Positions 1 to 8,545 of a DNA stretch of 64,000 nucleotides are shown here, piece after piece. The stretch comes from Ensifer sp. WSM1721 (GTDB taxonomy: Bacteria > Pseudomonadota > Alphaproteobacteria > Rhizobiales > Rhizobiaceae). Positions within the stretch are counted from its first letter, which is position 1, and every line of letters starts with the position of its first letter. The stretch spans positions 186,001-250,000 of the forward strand of contig NZ_CP165783.1 of the NCBI RefSeq assembly GCF_000513895.2. The letters are read 5' to 3'. Below the pieces are notes generated by a model. It did no database searches. It had not been told where the DNA came from and was given only the letters and a program-made list of their open reading frames with translations. The translations under genes were made by a program, and so were the position numbers.

Positions 1-630
1 GGACGGTGGTAGCCGCACCGTGATGACCGCGGCTGCAAGCCCGAGGATGCCCGCGGCGAACCACCGATGGCGAGCCATGCCCGTCGCGGCGAGGGCAGCC
101 GCCGCGAATCCCAGCGCTGCGACGAAGCGCAACGCTTCGGAGGGAAAGACCAGGAACAAGAGTCCGACGATACCGAGCGCACCGATCCCTGCGCCGACGA
201 GGTCAAAGGCATAGACGCGCCCGGTCTGAACGGGATGGCGGCTAAAGGCAAGGCCGATACAGGTTGCACCGAAAAAGAAGGGCAAGATCAGGAGAGCATA
301 GATGGCCGCAAGCCAACCGAGCTGCCGCGGATTCCAGACGATCTCGAGCGGGTTGAACGGCAGGCGCTCGGCACAGGCGAAGCTGGCAACCGCAGTAATT
401 CCGAACAGAGCCGCCGACGCTGCGAAGGCGGCCGGGTACCGTTCCACCAGGGGGCGGCGAGCCAACGCAAGGAATGTACCGCTCGCGCCAAAGCCCAGGA
501 GCGCGATGCTTATCATCATATAGGCAAAATGATGCCACTGAATGATCGAAAACAGCCTTATCAGCAGCACTTCGTAGGCAAGGGTCGCCGCCGATATGAG
601 ACCAATCGGCAGCAGGCGCCCCGCTCTCAT
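1..630 (-). CDS. Spermidine-synthase-like integral membrane protein (partial, runs off left edge)
   Basis: Reading from the ATG at 628-630 gives 210 codons without a stop to the window edge. The protein starts MRAGRLLPIGLISAATLAYE and contains several hydrophobic segments (residues about 5-25, 35-55, 75-95, 115-135, 150-200), the pattern of the membrane N-terminal half of large spermidine/spermine-synthase-like proteins; the methyltransferase-like half would lie outside the window. Its ATG overlaps the stop of the upstream Pcm-like gene as ATGA, so the two are probably translationally coupled. Function beyond a membrane aminopropyltransferase-like fold is unknown. The family call rests on the TLAYEVLLIRLFS and FDLVGAGIGA motifs, recognised by memory only. 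Confidence 0.72.
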   Translation of the reverse strand, partial: MRAGRLLPIGLISAATLAYEVLLIRLFSIIQWHHFAYMMISIALLGFGASGTFLALARRPLVERYPAAFAASAALFGITAVASFACAERLPFNPLEIVWNPRQLGWLAAIYALLILPFFFGATCIGLAFSRHPVQTGRVYAFDLVGAGIGALGIVGLLFLVFPSEALRFVAALGFAAAALAATGMARHRWFAAGILGLAAAVITVRLPPS

Positions 631-1379
631 GGGGCGCCACCTCCACGCAGCGGCACAAAGCTTACTGGGAGCAGCTGCCGCGTCGTGATGCTTCCATCCC
701 GTCGCTTCTCGACCAGCATGAGAAACTGGGTCGCGAAGGGACCTCCCACGGGGACGACCATCCGGCCCCCTCTTGCGAGCTGCTCAACCAGCGGCGGCGG
801 GATGTGGCTGGCAGCGGCGGTCACCACGATGCCGTCGAAAGGCGCGCGCGCGGGCCAACCATAGTAACCGTCGTCTACCTTCACCTCGACATTGTTGTAG
901 CGGAGCTCCGCGAGGCGGGCGGCCGCCCTTTCGCCCAGTTGCGGTATGATCTCAATCGAATAGACCTTCGCTGCGAGCGGCGACAAAACGGCTGCCTGAT
1001 AGCCCGAGCCAGTACCGATCTCGAGGACAGAGTCGCCAGCCCCGACATTGATCAGGTCGGTCATCAGCGCGACGATGAAGGGCTGTGAGATGGTCTGACC
1101 GTATCCGATCGGCAACGGCCGATCTCGATAGGCCGCGCCGCGCTGCTCCTCGGGCACGAAAAGGTGGCGCGGCACCTTCCCCATCGTTGTCAGAACTGCG
1201 GGATCGATGCCCCGCCCCTCGACCGCGGACGGCGCTGAGCGGGCGTGCCCTTTGATCGTTTCGATCATCGCCGTACGCTCGGCGGAGCGATCCTGAGCGG
1301 GTGCGGATGTCGATGCCATGGGGGCAGCGCTCGCGAGAACCACGACCAGCAACGTTTGGCACTGAGCGAGTCGACGCAT
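627..1379 (-). CDS. pcm: Protein-L-isoaspartate O-methyltransferase family protein with signal peptide
   Basis: A 250-residue SAM-dependent methyltransferase of the PCMT family, which repairs isoaspartyl residues. The family motifs are visible: YGQTISQPFIVALMTDL, the SAM-binding VLEIGTGSGYQAAVLS, and later DGIVVTAAA. I chose the ATG at 1379 because a strong GGGAGAGGG lies just upstream and the protein then starts with a basic, hydrophobic signal peptide (MRRLAQCQTLLVVVLASAAP). An upstream in-frame ATG at 1436 lacks a good ribosome site. The signal peptide suggests export, unusual for a SAM-dependent enzyme. It overlaps the membrane protein gene by ATGA, suggesting a shared membrane or periplasmic role. 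Confidence 0.85.
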   Translation of the reverse strand: MRRLAQCQTLLVVVLASAAPMASTSAPAQDRSAERTAMIETIKGHARSAPSAVEGRGIDPAVLTTMGKVPRHLFVPEEQRGAAYRDRPLPIGYGQTISQPFIVALMTDLINVGAGDSVLEIGTGSGYQAAVLSPLAAKVYSIEIIPQLGERAAARLAELRYNNVEVKVDDGYYGWPARAPFDGIVVTAAASHIPPPLVEQLARGGRMVVPVGGPFATQFLMLVEKRRDGSITTRQLLPVSFVPLRGGGAP

Positions 1380-1613
1380 GAACCCTCTCCCGGCTGGACC
1401 GACGAGTATAGTGGCGGTAGCGGCAATTTTGAACAAAACTCGCTCGTCTCTGCGGCGTTCCAGCTTATTGCTCCGGAAAAGAGCGAATGGCCCCGGGCCG
1501 GAGGAGGCATCGGCGGCCTTTAAACTTGATCGAGGGGAGGTGGGTTGAACGAGCCATCGAGCACTGTGAGGACGAGGGCGCTTTCGCTATAGATAGAGAC
1601 CACGAAAAGGCGT

Positions 1614-1916
1614 CTACGCCTCCTCAGCGTCTCCACCTTTCGAGAGAACTTGTACCAGGCGGTCGCAATCGGCGTTATTGCCGGGCAGCAGGCTTACCGG
1701 ATCGACGACACCCACACCGACGCCTATGGCATTTGCGGCCGCCCATGCCCAATCTTCCTGCGCGCGCTGAAGAAGCCTCGGAGCCTCCGTGGCAATGCAC
1801 GCGCGTCCTGCCTGAAGGATCTCGGCTGATGGCACGCCCTGCAGGCGCTCTGACACCTCCGCCTGCAGTGGGCCCACGACAAGGATGGCGAACAGATAGC
1901 TGAGGAATTCCGACAT
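1614..1916 (-). CDS. Small hypothetical protein, probably exported
   Basis: Encodes 100 residues. An AGGAG sits about seven bases before the ATG, which makes this a believable gene rather than a chance ORF. The first 20 residues (MSEFLSYLFAILVVGPLQAE) are hydrophobic and end in a plausible signal-peptidase region. The rest is Ala-rich with two Cys (at ARACIA and NADCDR) and no motif I recognise. It stands alone on the minus strand, 235 bases upstream of pcm, so it may or may not be co-transcribed with it. Confidence 0.55.
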   Translation of the reverse strand: MSEFLSYLFAILVVGPLQAEVSERLQGVPSAEILQAGRACIATEAPRLLQRAQEDWAWAAANAIGVGVGVVDPVSLLPGNNADCDRLVQVLSKGGDAEEA

Positions 1917-2445
1917 TACGTGCTCCTGGTTAGTTGCGGCGTCAGATATAAGGATCGGTGCAGGCGAGGACCAGAGTACCTGCGCCGACTGCGACGACGA
2001 ACCTGCAGGGTCAGAGTTCGGTGGCCGTTCTCAGTCTTAAAAAATCATAAAACGTCAATGGTTTAATTCCACAAGTGGGCGTTATGTGATCCGATTGCAG
2101 TCGAGCCTTTGTGCTAGGGGCGTCAGCTCCATTATGGCGATGCAGCGCCACCAACCCGCGCGCGCACCAGAATTGAGACGCACAGATAAGTCACCACACG
2201 ACCGACTTGATCGATCACCGGGCGGTCCGGTGGTTGGTTTGTCGAATATGGACGTGTTGAATGCCGCGCTCCTCAAGCGGAAGTCGCCCTCGCCGCAGCG
2301 AGGGGATCCGACCTCAGGACGTGTAGGGCGAGAGTCTAGCTAGGACGAACTAGCCCGGAAAGCTGCATTGCGTTTTTAGCGGTCCTTACGGATGCGATAG
2401 CCCGCCCTGGGTCCCGACCTTCGCGGGCAGCCTTTCACCCGCGGA
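1917..2445. other. Intergenic stretch without a supported gene
   Basis: The ORFs of 64-85 codons here lack a convincing ribosome site and resemble no family I know. The part near 2030-2090 is locally AT-rich and probably holds the promoter for the small hypothetical gene. I see no clear repeat or terminator. Confidence 0.4.
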
Positions 2446-3954
2446 TCAGGCGCCCAAGCTATTGTTCTTCAAGGGGAGCTTACGGATTCGCTTGCCCGTA
2501 GCCGCGAAAACAGCATTCAGGACCGCAGGTCCAGCAACGGCGATCGTCGGCTCACCAACACCCCCCCAGAAATCGCCCGACGGCATCAAGATCGTTTCGA
2601 CGGCCGGCATTTGGTCCATACGCATGACCTCATAGGTATCGAAATTCTCCTGTTCGACCCGGCCGCCACTGATCGTACACTCGCCGAACAGGCACGCCGA
2701 AAGGCCGTAGACGAACGAGCCTTCGACCTGCCGCTCCGCTTGGGCGGGGTTGACGACGTGGCCCGGGTTGGTTGCGGCAACGATCCGATGGATCTTCACT
2801 TGGCCGTCAGTCACGGAGACCTCTGCAGCGGCCGCCACATAGCTGCCGAACCCCATGATCTGGGCGAGACCGCGATGGATCCCAGTGTCGGCCGGTTTTT
2901 CCCAGCCGACTCGTTCGGCGACGGCCTCGAGCACGGCAAGATGTTTCGGATGATTGACGAGTAGCTTCCGGCGGAAATCGAGCGGGTCGATCCTCGCTTC
3001 GTGTGCAAGCTCATCGATGAAGCATTCCAGATAAAGGGCGTTTTGATTGAGGTTGACGCCGCGCCAGAACCCCGGGGGCACAGGGGGGTTGCGCATGGCG
3101 TGGTCGATCAGCAGGTTTGGAATGGTGTAGCCGAAAGCGCCCTCGGTACCGCCATCGTTCAAACCTTGGAAGACCGCCGGATCGCGGCCGGTCTCACGTA
3201 CCTCGGCACGCAGAGGCCAGAGGATTGATTGTCCGCTGATGCGCATGTGGAGCGCCGTCACATTGCCGGTTGAATCAAGCGCCGCTTTGAACCGACACTG
3301 GGTCACCGGATGATAGGCGCCGTGAAGCATATCCTCTTCACGCGACCAGATGAGCTTGACCGGCAGCCCCGGAAATTCCTTCGCAAGCGTAACCGCCTGT
3401 CGCACATATTCCTGATAGTTGCCGCGTCTGCCGAAGCCGCCGCCAAGATGCAGCTTATGAACCTCACAATCTTCGATCGGCAGACCGGAGGCTTGCGCAG
3501 TAGCGGCAAGGCTGGCCTCGCCATTCTGCGTTGGCACCCATACTTCGCACTTGTCCGCAGTGTAGAGTGCCGTCGCATTCATCGGCTCCATGGTGGCATG
3601 GGCCTGATACGGGAACGAGTATGTGGCCGAGACAATCTTGGCGTTGCCGGAAAGCGCGGACCGCGCATCGCCTATGGAAGTGCCGAGCACCGCTTCTTCA
3701 GCGTCCAGACCTTCCTCCAGCATCGCGGCAATTGAATCGCTGTTAACGCCGGTATTTGGACCCTCATCCCAGACGATCGGCAATGCGCTGAGCGCCGAGT
3801 GCGCTTGCCACCACGTGTCGGCGACGACGGCAACTGACGTTTCGTCGACCTGAACGACCTTACGAACGCCGGGCATGGTGGAAATGGCTGCGGCGTCAAA
3901 ACGTCTAATCTTTCCGCCAAAAACCGGACACGCCTTGATCGAGGCGTTCAGCAT
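2446..3954 (-). pseudogene. Molybdopterin-binding dehydrogenase large subunit, 5'-truncated
   Basis: 502 residues matching the C-terminal two thirds of xanthine dehydrogenase/isoquinoline 1-oxidoreductase beta-type subunits, which are usually about 730-750 residues. Visible are [15 protein letters not shown] at the very start, the molybdopterin motif LHLGGGFGRRG (around residue 170) and the C-terminal GVGEPTIAVAGPAVLNAVF with the conserved Glu. The first roughly 240 residues, the start region and the iron-sulfur small subunit are absent. The ATG at 3954 is an internal Met exactly at the junction with an RND-pump fragment and has no ribosome site, so I read this as a remnant of a deletion. Confidence 0.85.
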
Positions 3955-4123
3955 GCTGGCGATTGGTACCGGCGCGGAGTTGCGCGAGTCGTTGGGCGTC
4001 GCGGTGGTCGGCGGGCTGTTGGTGAGTCAGGTGCTTACCCTGTTCTCCACGCCGGTCGTCTATGTAGTGCTTAAACGCTTTTTTGAACGGCAAAGGACAT
4101 CCCTGGCGGCTAGTCGAGCTTGA
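3951..4123 (+). pseudogene. RND multidrug-efflux permease, C-terminal remnant
   Basis: In one plus-strand frame the sequence encodes [20 protein letters not shown] followed by [20 protein letters not shown] and a stop. This is the last transmembrane segment of MdtB/MdtC-type RND pumps, which are normally over 1000 residues. Everything 5' is missing and the fragment begins at the same GCATGC where the molybdopterin dehydrogenase remnant starts on the other strand. It cannot be functional. Confidence 0.82.
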
Positions 4124-4353
4124 CGCGATCGAAGTGACCACTCACCGGCCCGCAGGGATGCTCGTTCTCTGCCTCTGTTGAACAAGGCAGATACGCGACC
4201 TGCGATACGAGCTGATGCAACCGGCGGCAGCCGACACATGCTTTCAAGCACTGTGCTGTTGCACAACCTCTACCAGGACGCGCTTACCTTGATAGCCCGA
4301 CGAGTTTAGAATTGGTCTTCCGGGCGGCTTGGGGCCTATCAAGGGAGGAAACC

Positions 4354-5523
4354 ATGACGCGGATCGATCCCGACATATGGCGTACCTGGCATAAGTCAGT
4401 TCTCGGTGCGGCCGTGCTCGGCATAGGTGTGCTGCTGGAGGGAACCAGCGCTGGAGCCGGCTCTATGGACGAGACCCCATTCGGAAACACTCAGGACGGC
4501 AAAGCCGTCAATCTCTACACGCTCACCAACGACAGAGGCGCGTCCGTCAAGTTCATCGCCTATGGCGGCATCATCACGGCGATCAACGTGCCCGACCGCT
4601 GGGGCAAGCTCGACAACATCGTCCTCGGTTTCAAGGAACTTGCCGACTACGAATCCAAGAATCCCTATTTCGGCGCACTGATCGGGCGCTACGGCAATCG
4701 CATTGGTGGCGCGAAGTTCATGCTCGACGGCACGCAGTACCAGCTCGCCGCCAATAACGGGCCGAACAGCCTGCATGGCGGCACGAAAGGCTTCGACAAG
4801 GTTGTCTGGGCGGTCGAGCCGGTAGGCGGCGCGAGCGGCGCAGCAGCGCGCCTCAGCTACACGAGCAAGGATGGCGAGGAGGGCTATCCCGGCACGCTCA
4901 CGGTCCGGGTCGTCTATACCCTCACCAACGACAACGAACTGCGCATCGACTACGAAGCGACGACGGACAAACCGACCGTCGTTAACCTCACTAGCCATTC
5001 CTACTTCAATCTCGCAGGCGACGGCACGGGCGGGATCGACGATCACATCCTCACGATCAACGCCGATCGCTACACGCCGGTCGATGCCACCTTGATCCCG
5101 ACCGGGCAGCTCGCCTCGGTGACCGGCACGCCGTTCGACTTCCGCCAAGGAATGCCGATCGGCGCACGCATCCGCTCGAACGACCCGCAGCTGGTCCATG
5201 GTCGCGGATACGATCACAACTACGTGCTGAACCGGTCGGGCAGTGGGCTTTCGCTCGCCGCGCGCGTCTACGAACCGCGCTCGGGCCGGATCATGGAGAT
5301 CTCGACCACCGAGCCCGGCGTCCAGTTCTACAGCGGCAACTTCCTCGATTCGACGCTCGTCGGCCCGGCCGGTCAGCAATACCGCCAGACCGACGGCTTC
5401 TGCCTCGAGACGCAGCGCTTTCCGGATTCGCCGAACAAGCCGTCTTTTCCGACGACGGTGTTGAAACCGGGCGAAACGCTGAAATCGACTACGATACACA
5501 AGTTCTCCACCGATGCCTCGTAG
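4354..5523 (+). CDS. galM: Secreted aldose 1-epimerase (mutarotase)
   Basis: 389 residues interconverting alpha and beta anomers of hexoses. Family motifs are present: GALIGRYGNRIG, NNGPNSLHGGTKGFDKVVW with the catalytic His, SHSYFNLAG, GYDHNYVLN and the C-terminal CLETQRFPDSPN carrying the catalytic Glu. The start at 4354 follows GGGAGG by about six bases; an upstream in-frame ATG at 4312 lacks this. The N-terminus (HKSVLGAAVLGIGVLLEGTSAG) is a signal peptide or anchor, so the enzyme acts in the periplasm, probably on sugars before uptake. It is a single-gene unit. Confidence 0.9.
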   Translation: MTRIDPDIWRTWHKSVLGAAVLGIGVLLEGTSAGAGSMDETPFGNTQDGKAVNLYTLTNDRGASVKFIAYGGIITAINVPDRWGKLDNIVLGFKELADYESKNPYFGALIGRYGNRIGGAKFMLDGTQYQLAANNGPNSLHGGTKGFDKVVWAVEPVGGASGAAARLSYTSKDGEEGYPGTLTVRVVYTLTNDNELRIDYEATTDKPTVVNLTSHSYFNLAGDGTGGIDDHILTINADRYTPVDATLIPTGQLASVTGTPFDFRQGMPIGARIRSNDPQLVHGRGYDHNYVLNRSGSGLSLAARVYEPRSGRIMEISTTEPGVQFYSGNFLDSTLVGPAGQQYRQTDGFCLETQRFPDSPNKPSFPTTVLKPGETLKSTTIHKFSTDAS

Positions 5524-5924
5524 CTAGAGGTGCATCCTTTCCTGGTTGCTGAACTGACGGGTCACTCATCGGAGATTATGGGCGACGAGCGTTCGATCGA
5601 GGCGACGCTGAAGCTTCAGCCGCCGTTATGGGAGGTAAAGCAGCGGTTCCGGGGCCTTAGCTTTTTTGTGCTGGCGCTCTGTCCTGCACGGCCCGGCGCT
5701 ACACGCGGCGTCTCCCGACAAAACGCGCGAACGCCTGCTGCTTTCCATCCGCAAAGTGCGTTGACCCCAACTAACCAGACCTTCAGGCAGATCGCCGTGT
5801 AGGTCCGAAAGGGGTCGATTTTTCACGTTCCCCGAAAGACGCAGAAGGGTGGAAAGTGAGCTTTCAGCTAACGCATTATGGGTGTCGATTGGTCCACTCT
5901 CGCGACCATCAGTATCTGTAGGTC
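5524..5924. other. Intergenic stretch with one copy of a short repeat
   Basis: No supported gene. The region contains GGGTCGATTTTTCACGTT at 5812-5829, an exact 18-base copy of which occurs at 7758-7775. The remainder shows no recognisable coding or mobile-element sequence; a 90-codon plus-strand ORF here has no family resemblance. Confidence 0.5.
5812..5829 (+). repeat. Short direct repeat, copy A
   Basis: GGGTCGATTTTTCACGTT is identical to 7758-7775. Both copies are preceded at similar distance by TGTA and a CGAAA/GGAAA stretch. The arrangement recalls terminal repeats of some insertion sequences (IS21-like), but no transposase is present, so the origin is only a guess. Confidence 0.55.
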
Positions 5925-6473
5925 TCACCCTTCCATGCATTTGGTCCCCGCTGCAAAGGCCCGAAAGAGGACCAAGCCGCTTGGCCAGTCCGCAAGCCCG
6001 CTGCGGCTGTTGATGTGTCCGAGTGCGCCGACCTCGACAATGCCGCTGCCCCACTGTGCCGCCCTTGTCCTGGCATACTCGATCTCGCCATAGGGATCAT
6101 CGGAGCTTGCGACGATCAGCGAGGGAAAACGGAACCTGCCCTCGGGCACAGCGGCGAATGCGGCCCCCGCTGCCGGAAAGGCCTCGGATTGCGGATCGGG
6201 CACGGAGACGAGAAACGCCCCTGCCACAGCAAGAGAAGAGGCGCGCTGCCAATGGCCCACCAGAAGGCAGGCGAGACTATGCGCAACCAGCAGCGGCGGT
6301 TCGTCTGCGGCGGCGACGGCGCGGTCCAGCGCTTCGATCCAGTCGACCAAGTCCGGCTGATCCCAGCTCTCGGGTTGAAAACGCCGTGCGCGTGGATTTG
6401 CACGCTCCCAAAAAGTCTGCCAATGCGTCTCTCCCGAGCCGCCGATGCCGGGCAGGACAATGATTTCGGCCAT
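5925..6473 (-). CDS. RBBP9/YdeN-type alpha/beta hydrolase
   Basis: 182 residues, the usual size of the small serine-hydrolase family RBBP9/YdeN. It starts MAEIIVLPGIGGSGETHWQT, followed by W..PDLVDWIEALDRAV, the nucleophile motif LLVAHSLACLLVGHW (Ser near residue 67) and later SSDDPYGE and LGHINSRSGLADW with the acid and His positions of the triad. The substrate is unknown. It is divergent from an Lrp-type regulator gene across a 114-base gap, so that regulator may control it. Confidence 0.85.
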   Translation of the reverse strand: MAEIIVLPGIGGSGETHWQTFWERANPRARRFQPESWDQPDLVDWIEALDRAVAAADEPPLLVAHSLACLLVGHWQRASSLAVAGAFLVSVPDPQSEAFPAAGAAFAAVPEGRFRFPSLIVASSDDPYGEIEYARTRAAQWGSGIVEVGALGHINSRSGLADWPSGLVLFRAFAAGTKCMEG

Positions 6474-6587
6474 GCGTTCACTCCTATTCTATTGGGTAGA
6501 TCGAAAGATGGCAGCTTCCATCGCCGCACCGAATGGGGAATTATCGGAAAACGTGGCTGAATCCCGATAGATTAAAGGTCAAATGCC

Positions 6588-7061
6588 TTGCTCACTCGAC
6601 ATAATCATTCCCCTCTGGATCCGACCGACATTGCAATCATCGAGGCGCTGCAGGAGAGCGGCCGAATTGCGATCTCCGAGCTCGGGCGCAAAATCGGCCT
6701 GTCGCAGCCAGCAACGTCGGAAAGGGTGAAGCGCCTCGAGGAGAGGGGAATCATTGTCGGCTACAGCGCCCGGATCGATCCCGCCACCCTTGGATTAGGA
6801 ATGATGGCGGTCGTCCGGCTGCGCACAACTCATGAACACATTCGCGCGTGCCTGAAACAATTTTCCGAAATGCCGCAGGTCATCGAGGTGTTGCGGCTGA
6901 CGGGTGAGGACTGCTTTCTACTGAAGGTGCTGGTCCCGTCACCGGGAGAGCTGGAGACGATCGTCGATTCCATTGCGCGCTTCGGTGCGGTCACCACATC
7001 TCTCGTGCTGCGGAGCGAGCCGCCCAAATTGATCGGACGCGAGCTTGTCCAGCGGCTCTAA
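6588..7061 (+). CDS. Lrp/AsnC-family transcriptional regulator
   Basis: 157 residues. The N-terminal winged helix contains LDPTDIAIIEALQESGRIAI and ELGRKIGLSQPATSERVKRL, followed by the RAM ligand-binding domain (MMAVVRLRTTHEH, EVLRLTGEDCFLLKVLVPS). The start is TTG at 6588, preceded by AAAGGTC; the ATG at 6583 is out of frame. It is divergent from the RBBP9-like hydrolase, the usual layout for an Lrp regulator and its target. The effector cannot be deduced. Confidence 0.88.
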   Translation: MLTRHNHSPLDPTDIAIIEALQESGRIAISELGRKIGLSQPATSERVKRLEERGIIVGYSARIDPATLGLGMMAVVRLRTTHEHIRACLKQFSEMPQVIEVLRLTGEDCFLLKVLVPSPGELETIVDSIARFGAVTTSLVLRSEPPKLIGRELVQRL

Positions 7062-7424
7062 CCCTCAGAGCATGCCTCAGTCAACGAGCAGAGCCTAGCC
7101 CGGAGGCAAGCTGTGACCGCTGCTCAAACGGCAGCAATGGGTCGAGAGTACGCCTTCATCAGCGTCACGAGAGGGTGGAGTCCGGAAGTTGCTGTGTAAA
7201 GCGCCGAATGGCAGCAATGCGGAAATCTTGCCTTTCGCTCCGGCTGCTGGAGCGGCTTTATCGCGCCAACTGCAAGCATATGGTCCACTCAGCAATTCGC
7301 GCGCCGAGGCAGTTTCAACGGCGTGAAGCGATCCATCCCGCCGCCGCCGCGGTCAGCGAGCGGGTCGCTCGCTACGCTCCCGCTACTGGCTCGATTTCCC
7401 CCCCCATTGTGAGGCCGCAGTCCG
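7062..7424. other. Intergenic stretch, nothing identified
   Basis: Short ORFs on both strands lack ribosome sites and family resemblance. The region lies between the Lrp-type regulator and the broken membrane-protein gene and probably includes the decayed 3' end of the latter. Confidence 0.4.
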
Positions 7425-7741
7425 ATCTTGGTCCGCGCTAAACCCAGGCCGAACCAAAGTGTCCACAGCGACATCACCAGTGATGCCGCCACCCAGATGA
7501 AGCTGCCCAGGGTGACTCCGAACCACATACCCAGGGGCCAGCCGAGGAAGGCTCCAATTCCGGCGACGACTGCGATGTACGATGCCCAGGCCGGCGTGGT
7601 TCGGTAGCGGTCTGCGCCTCTTTGCCGGCGATCACGGCAACGGCCAACGCCAGAAACATGAAGCCGTTGGCCTTTCCCGCGGAAAATGCCCACCAGGCCT
7701 CGAAAGTTGCCGTGTCCCCGGCAGCAGCAGCGGCGGAGACG
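7425..7741 (-). pseudogene. Frameshifted small membrane protein
   Basis: Two minus-strand frames together encode one hydrophobic protein. The upstream part reads FEAWWAFSAGKANGFMFLAL followed by AVAVIAGKEAQ; the downstream part, in another frame, reads TTPAWASYIAVVAGIGAFLG followed by WPLGMWFGVTLGSFIWVAA. The shift lies near 7585-7620. The 5' end is also lost, stopping right beside the short repeat that begins near 7744. The family is not recognised; it looks like a three- or four-helix membrane protein. Ends are approximate. Confidence 0.6.
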
Positions 7742-7757
7742 TCTGTACAATCGGAAA

Positions 7758-7775
7758 GGGTCGATTTTTCACGTT
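7758..7775 (+). repeat. Short direct repeat, copy B
   Basis: Second exact copy of GGGTCGATTTTTCACGTT (first at 5812-5829), same orientation, about 1.95 kb apart. It borders the truncated end of the membrane-protein pseudogene, consistent with a remnant of an inserted element. Confidence 0.55.
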
Positions 7776-7850
7776 AGCGGCGCTGCAGAAGAGTCGGGGG
7801 GATCCAGAACGTTTATTCCGCCTTCGCGTGCAGGCTTAGAGATGGTCGAC

Positions 7851-8444
7851 TCACCCTGATGCGGCGACGGAGGGCAGCCGATGAGAAAGATAGTCGCGCA
7901 TCTGGCGAAGTGCATCTTCACGTGTCAGGCCCTCCGACTGCAGACCTAGTCGCAGCCACAGCCCGTCGATTAGCGCGGTAATACCAAGAACGGCGGCGTC
8001 GCAATCGTCCTCTGGCAGAAGATGAACCAGTGCCGACATGAGATTTGATCGCATCCGCGCATGAATTACTTTTTGGATGCGCGCTAGCTGCGGTTCCCGC
8101 GGCACCTCGGCGCAGAGCGATAGCCAGGCATGGCAGATGGACGGCTGGAAGAAGCGGTCCTCGAAGTTGCCTTCAATGATCGCTTCCAGTCGCTCTAACA
8201 GGGTGGTGGCCCGGTTCAAGCGCGCCACCACGGCATCCTTCAGCGCCGCATTGGCCTCGCGCATCGCATGCTCAAACAGCTCCTGCTTGTTGGCGAAGTA
8301 GTGCAGGACGATGCCCTTTGATGCGCCTGCGTGAGCGGCGACCTTCTCCAGCGTTGCCCCCGCCATGCCTTCGCGCTGCAGGACCTCGAACGCCGCCCGT
8401 CTGAGTTCACGTTTTCGGATATCGCTAATTTTGGTCAGTCTCAT
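7851..8444 (-). CDS. betI: BetI-like TetR-family repressor
   Basis: 197 residues. The TetR helix-turn-helix is at residues about 8-55 (ISDIRKRELRRAAFEVLQRE, then TLEKVAAHAGASKGIVLHYF), and the C-terminal part (WLSLCAEVPREPQLARIQKV, LIDGLWLRLGL) matches the choline-sensing BetI subfamily. I prefer the ATG at 8444, preceded by GAGGG, over the upstream TTG at 8477. It is divergent from a choline-binding protein gene, which supports choline as effector. The symbol is by resemblance; the true betI of the organism may be elsewhere with betABC. Confidence 0.82.
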   Translation of the reverse strand: MRLTKISDIRKRELRRAAFEVLQREGMAGATLEKVAAHAGASKGIVLHYFANKQELFEHAMREANAALKDAVVARLNRATTLLERLEAIIEGNFEDRFFQPSICHAWLSLCAEVPREPQLARIQKVIHARMRSNLMSALVHLLPEDDCDAAVLGITALIDGLWLRLGLQSEGLTREDALRQMRDYLSHRLPSVAASG

Positions 8445-8490
8445 TTGCGCGCCCTCACTTTCGTCCACATTTGACAACTTTCCGGAAAGA

Positions 8491-8533
8491 TCAATAATTG
8501 ACCCATGGGATAATAAAATGACCGATGGGATAA
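8491..8533 (+). promoter_or_regulatory. Candidate BetI operator region
   Basis: The divergent promoter region holds the palindrome TCAATAATTGA (8491-8501) and two direct copies of GACCSATGGGATAA (8500-8513 and 8520-8533) differing at one base and spaced 20 bases apart. They sit just upstream of the ribosome site of the choline-binding protein gene, a natural place for repression by BetI. Binding itself is inferred. Confidence 0.5.
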
Positions 8534-8545
8534 AAGGGGAATACG

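Noticed and set aside
4396..5499. A 367-codon minus-strand ORF
   Set aside because: Antisense to the aldose epimerase gene; no motifs.
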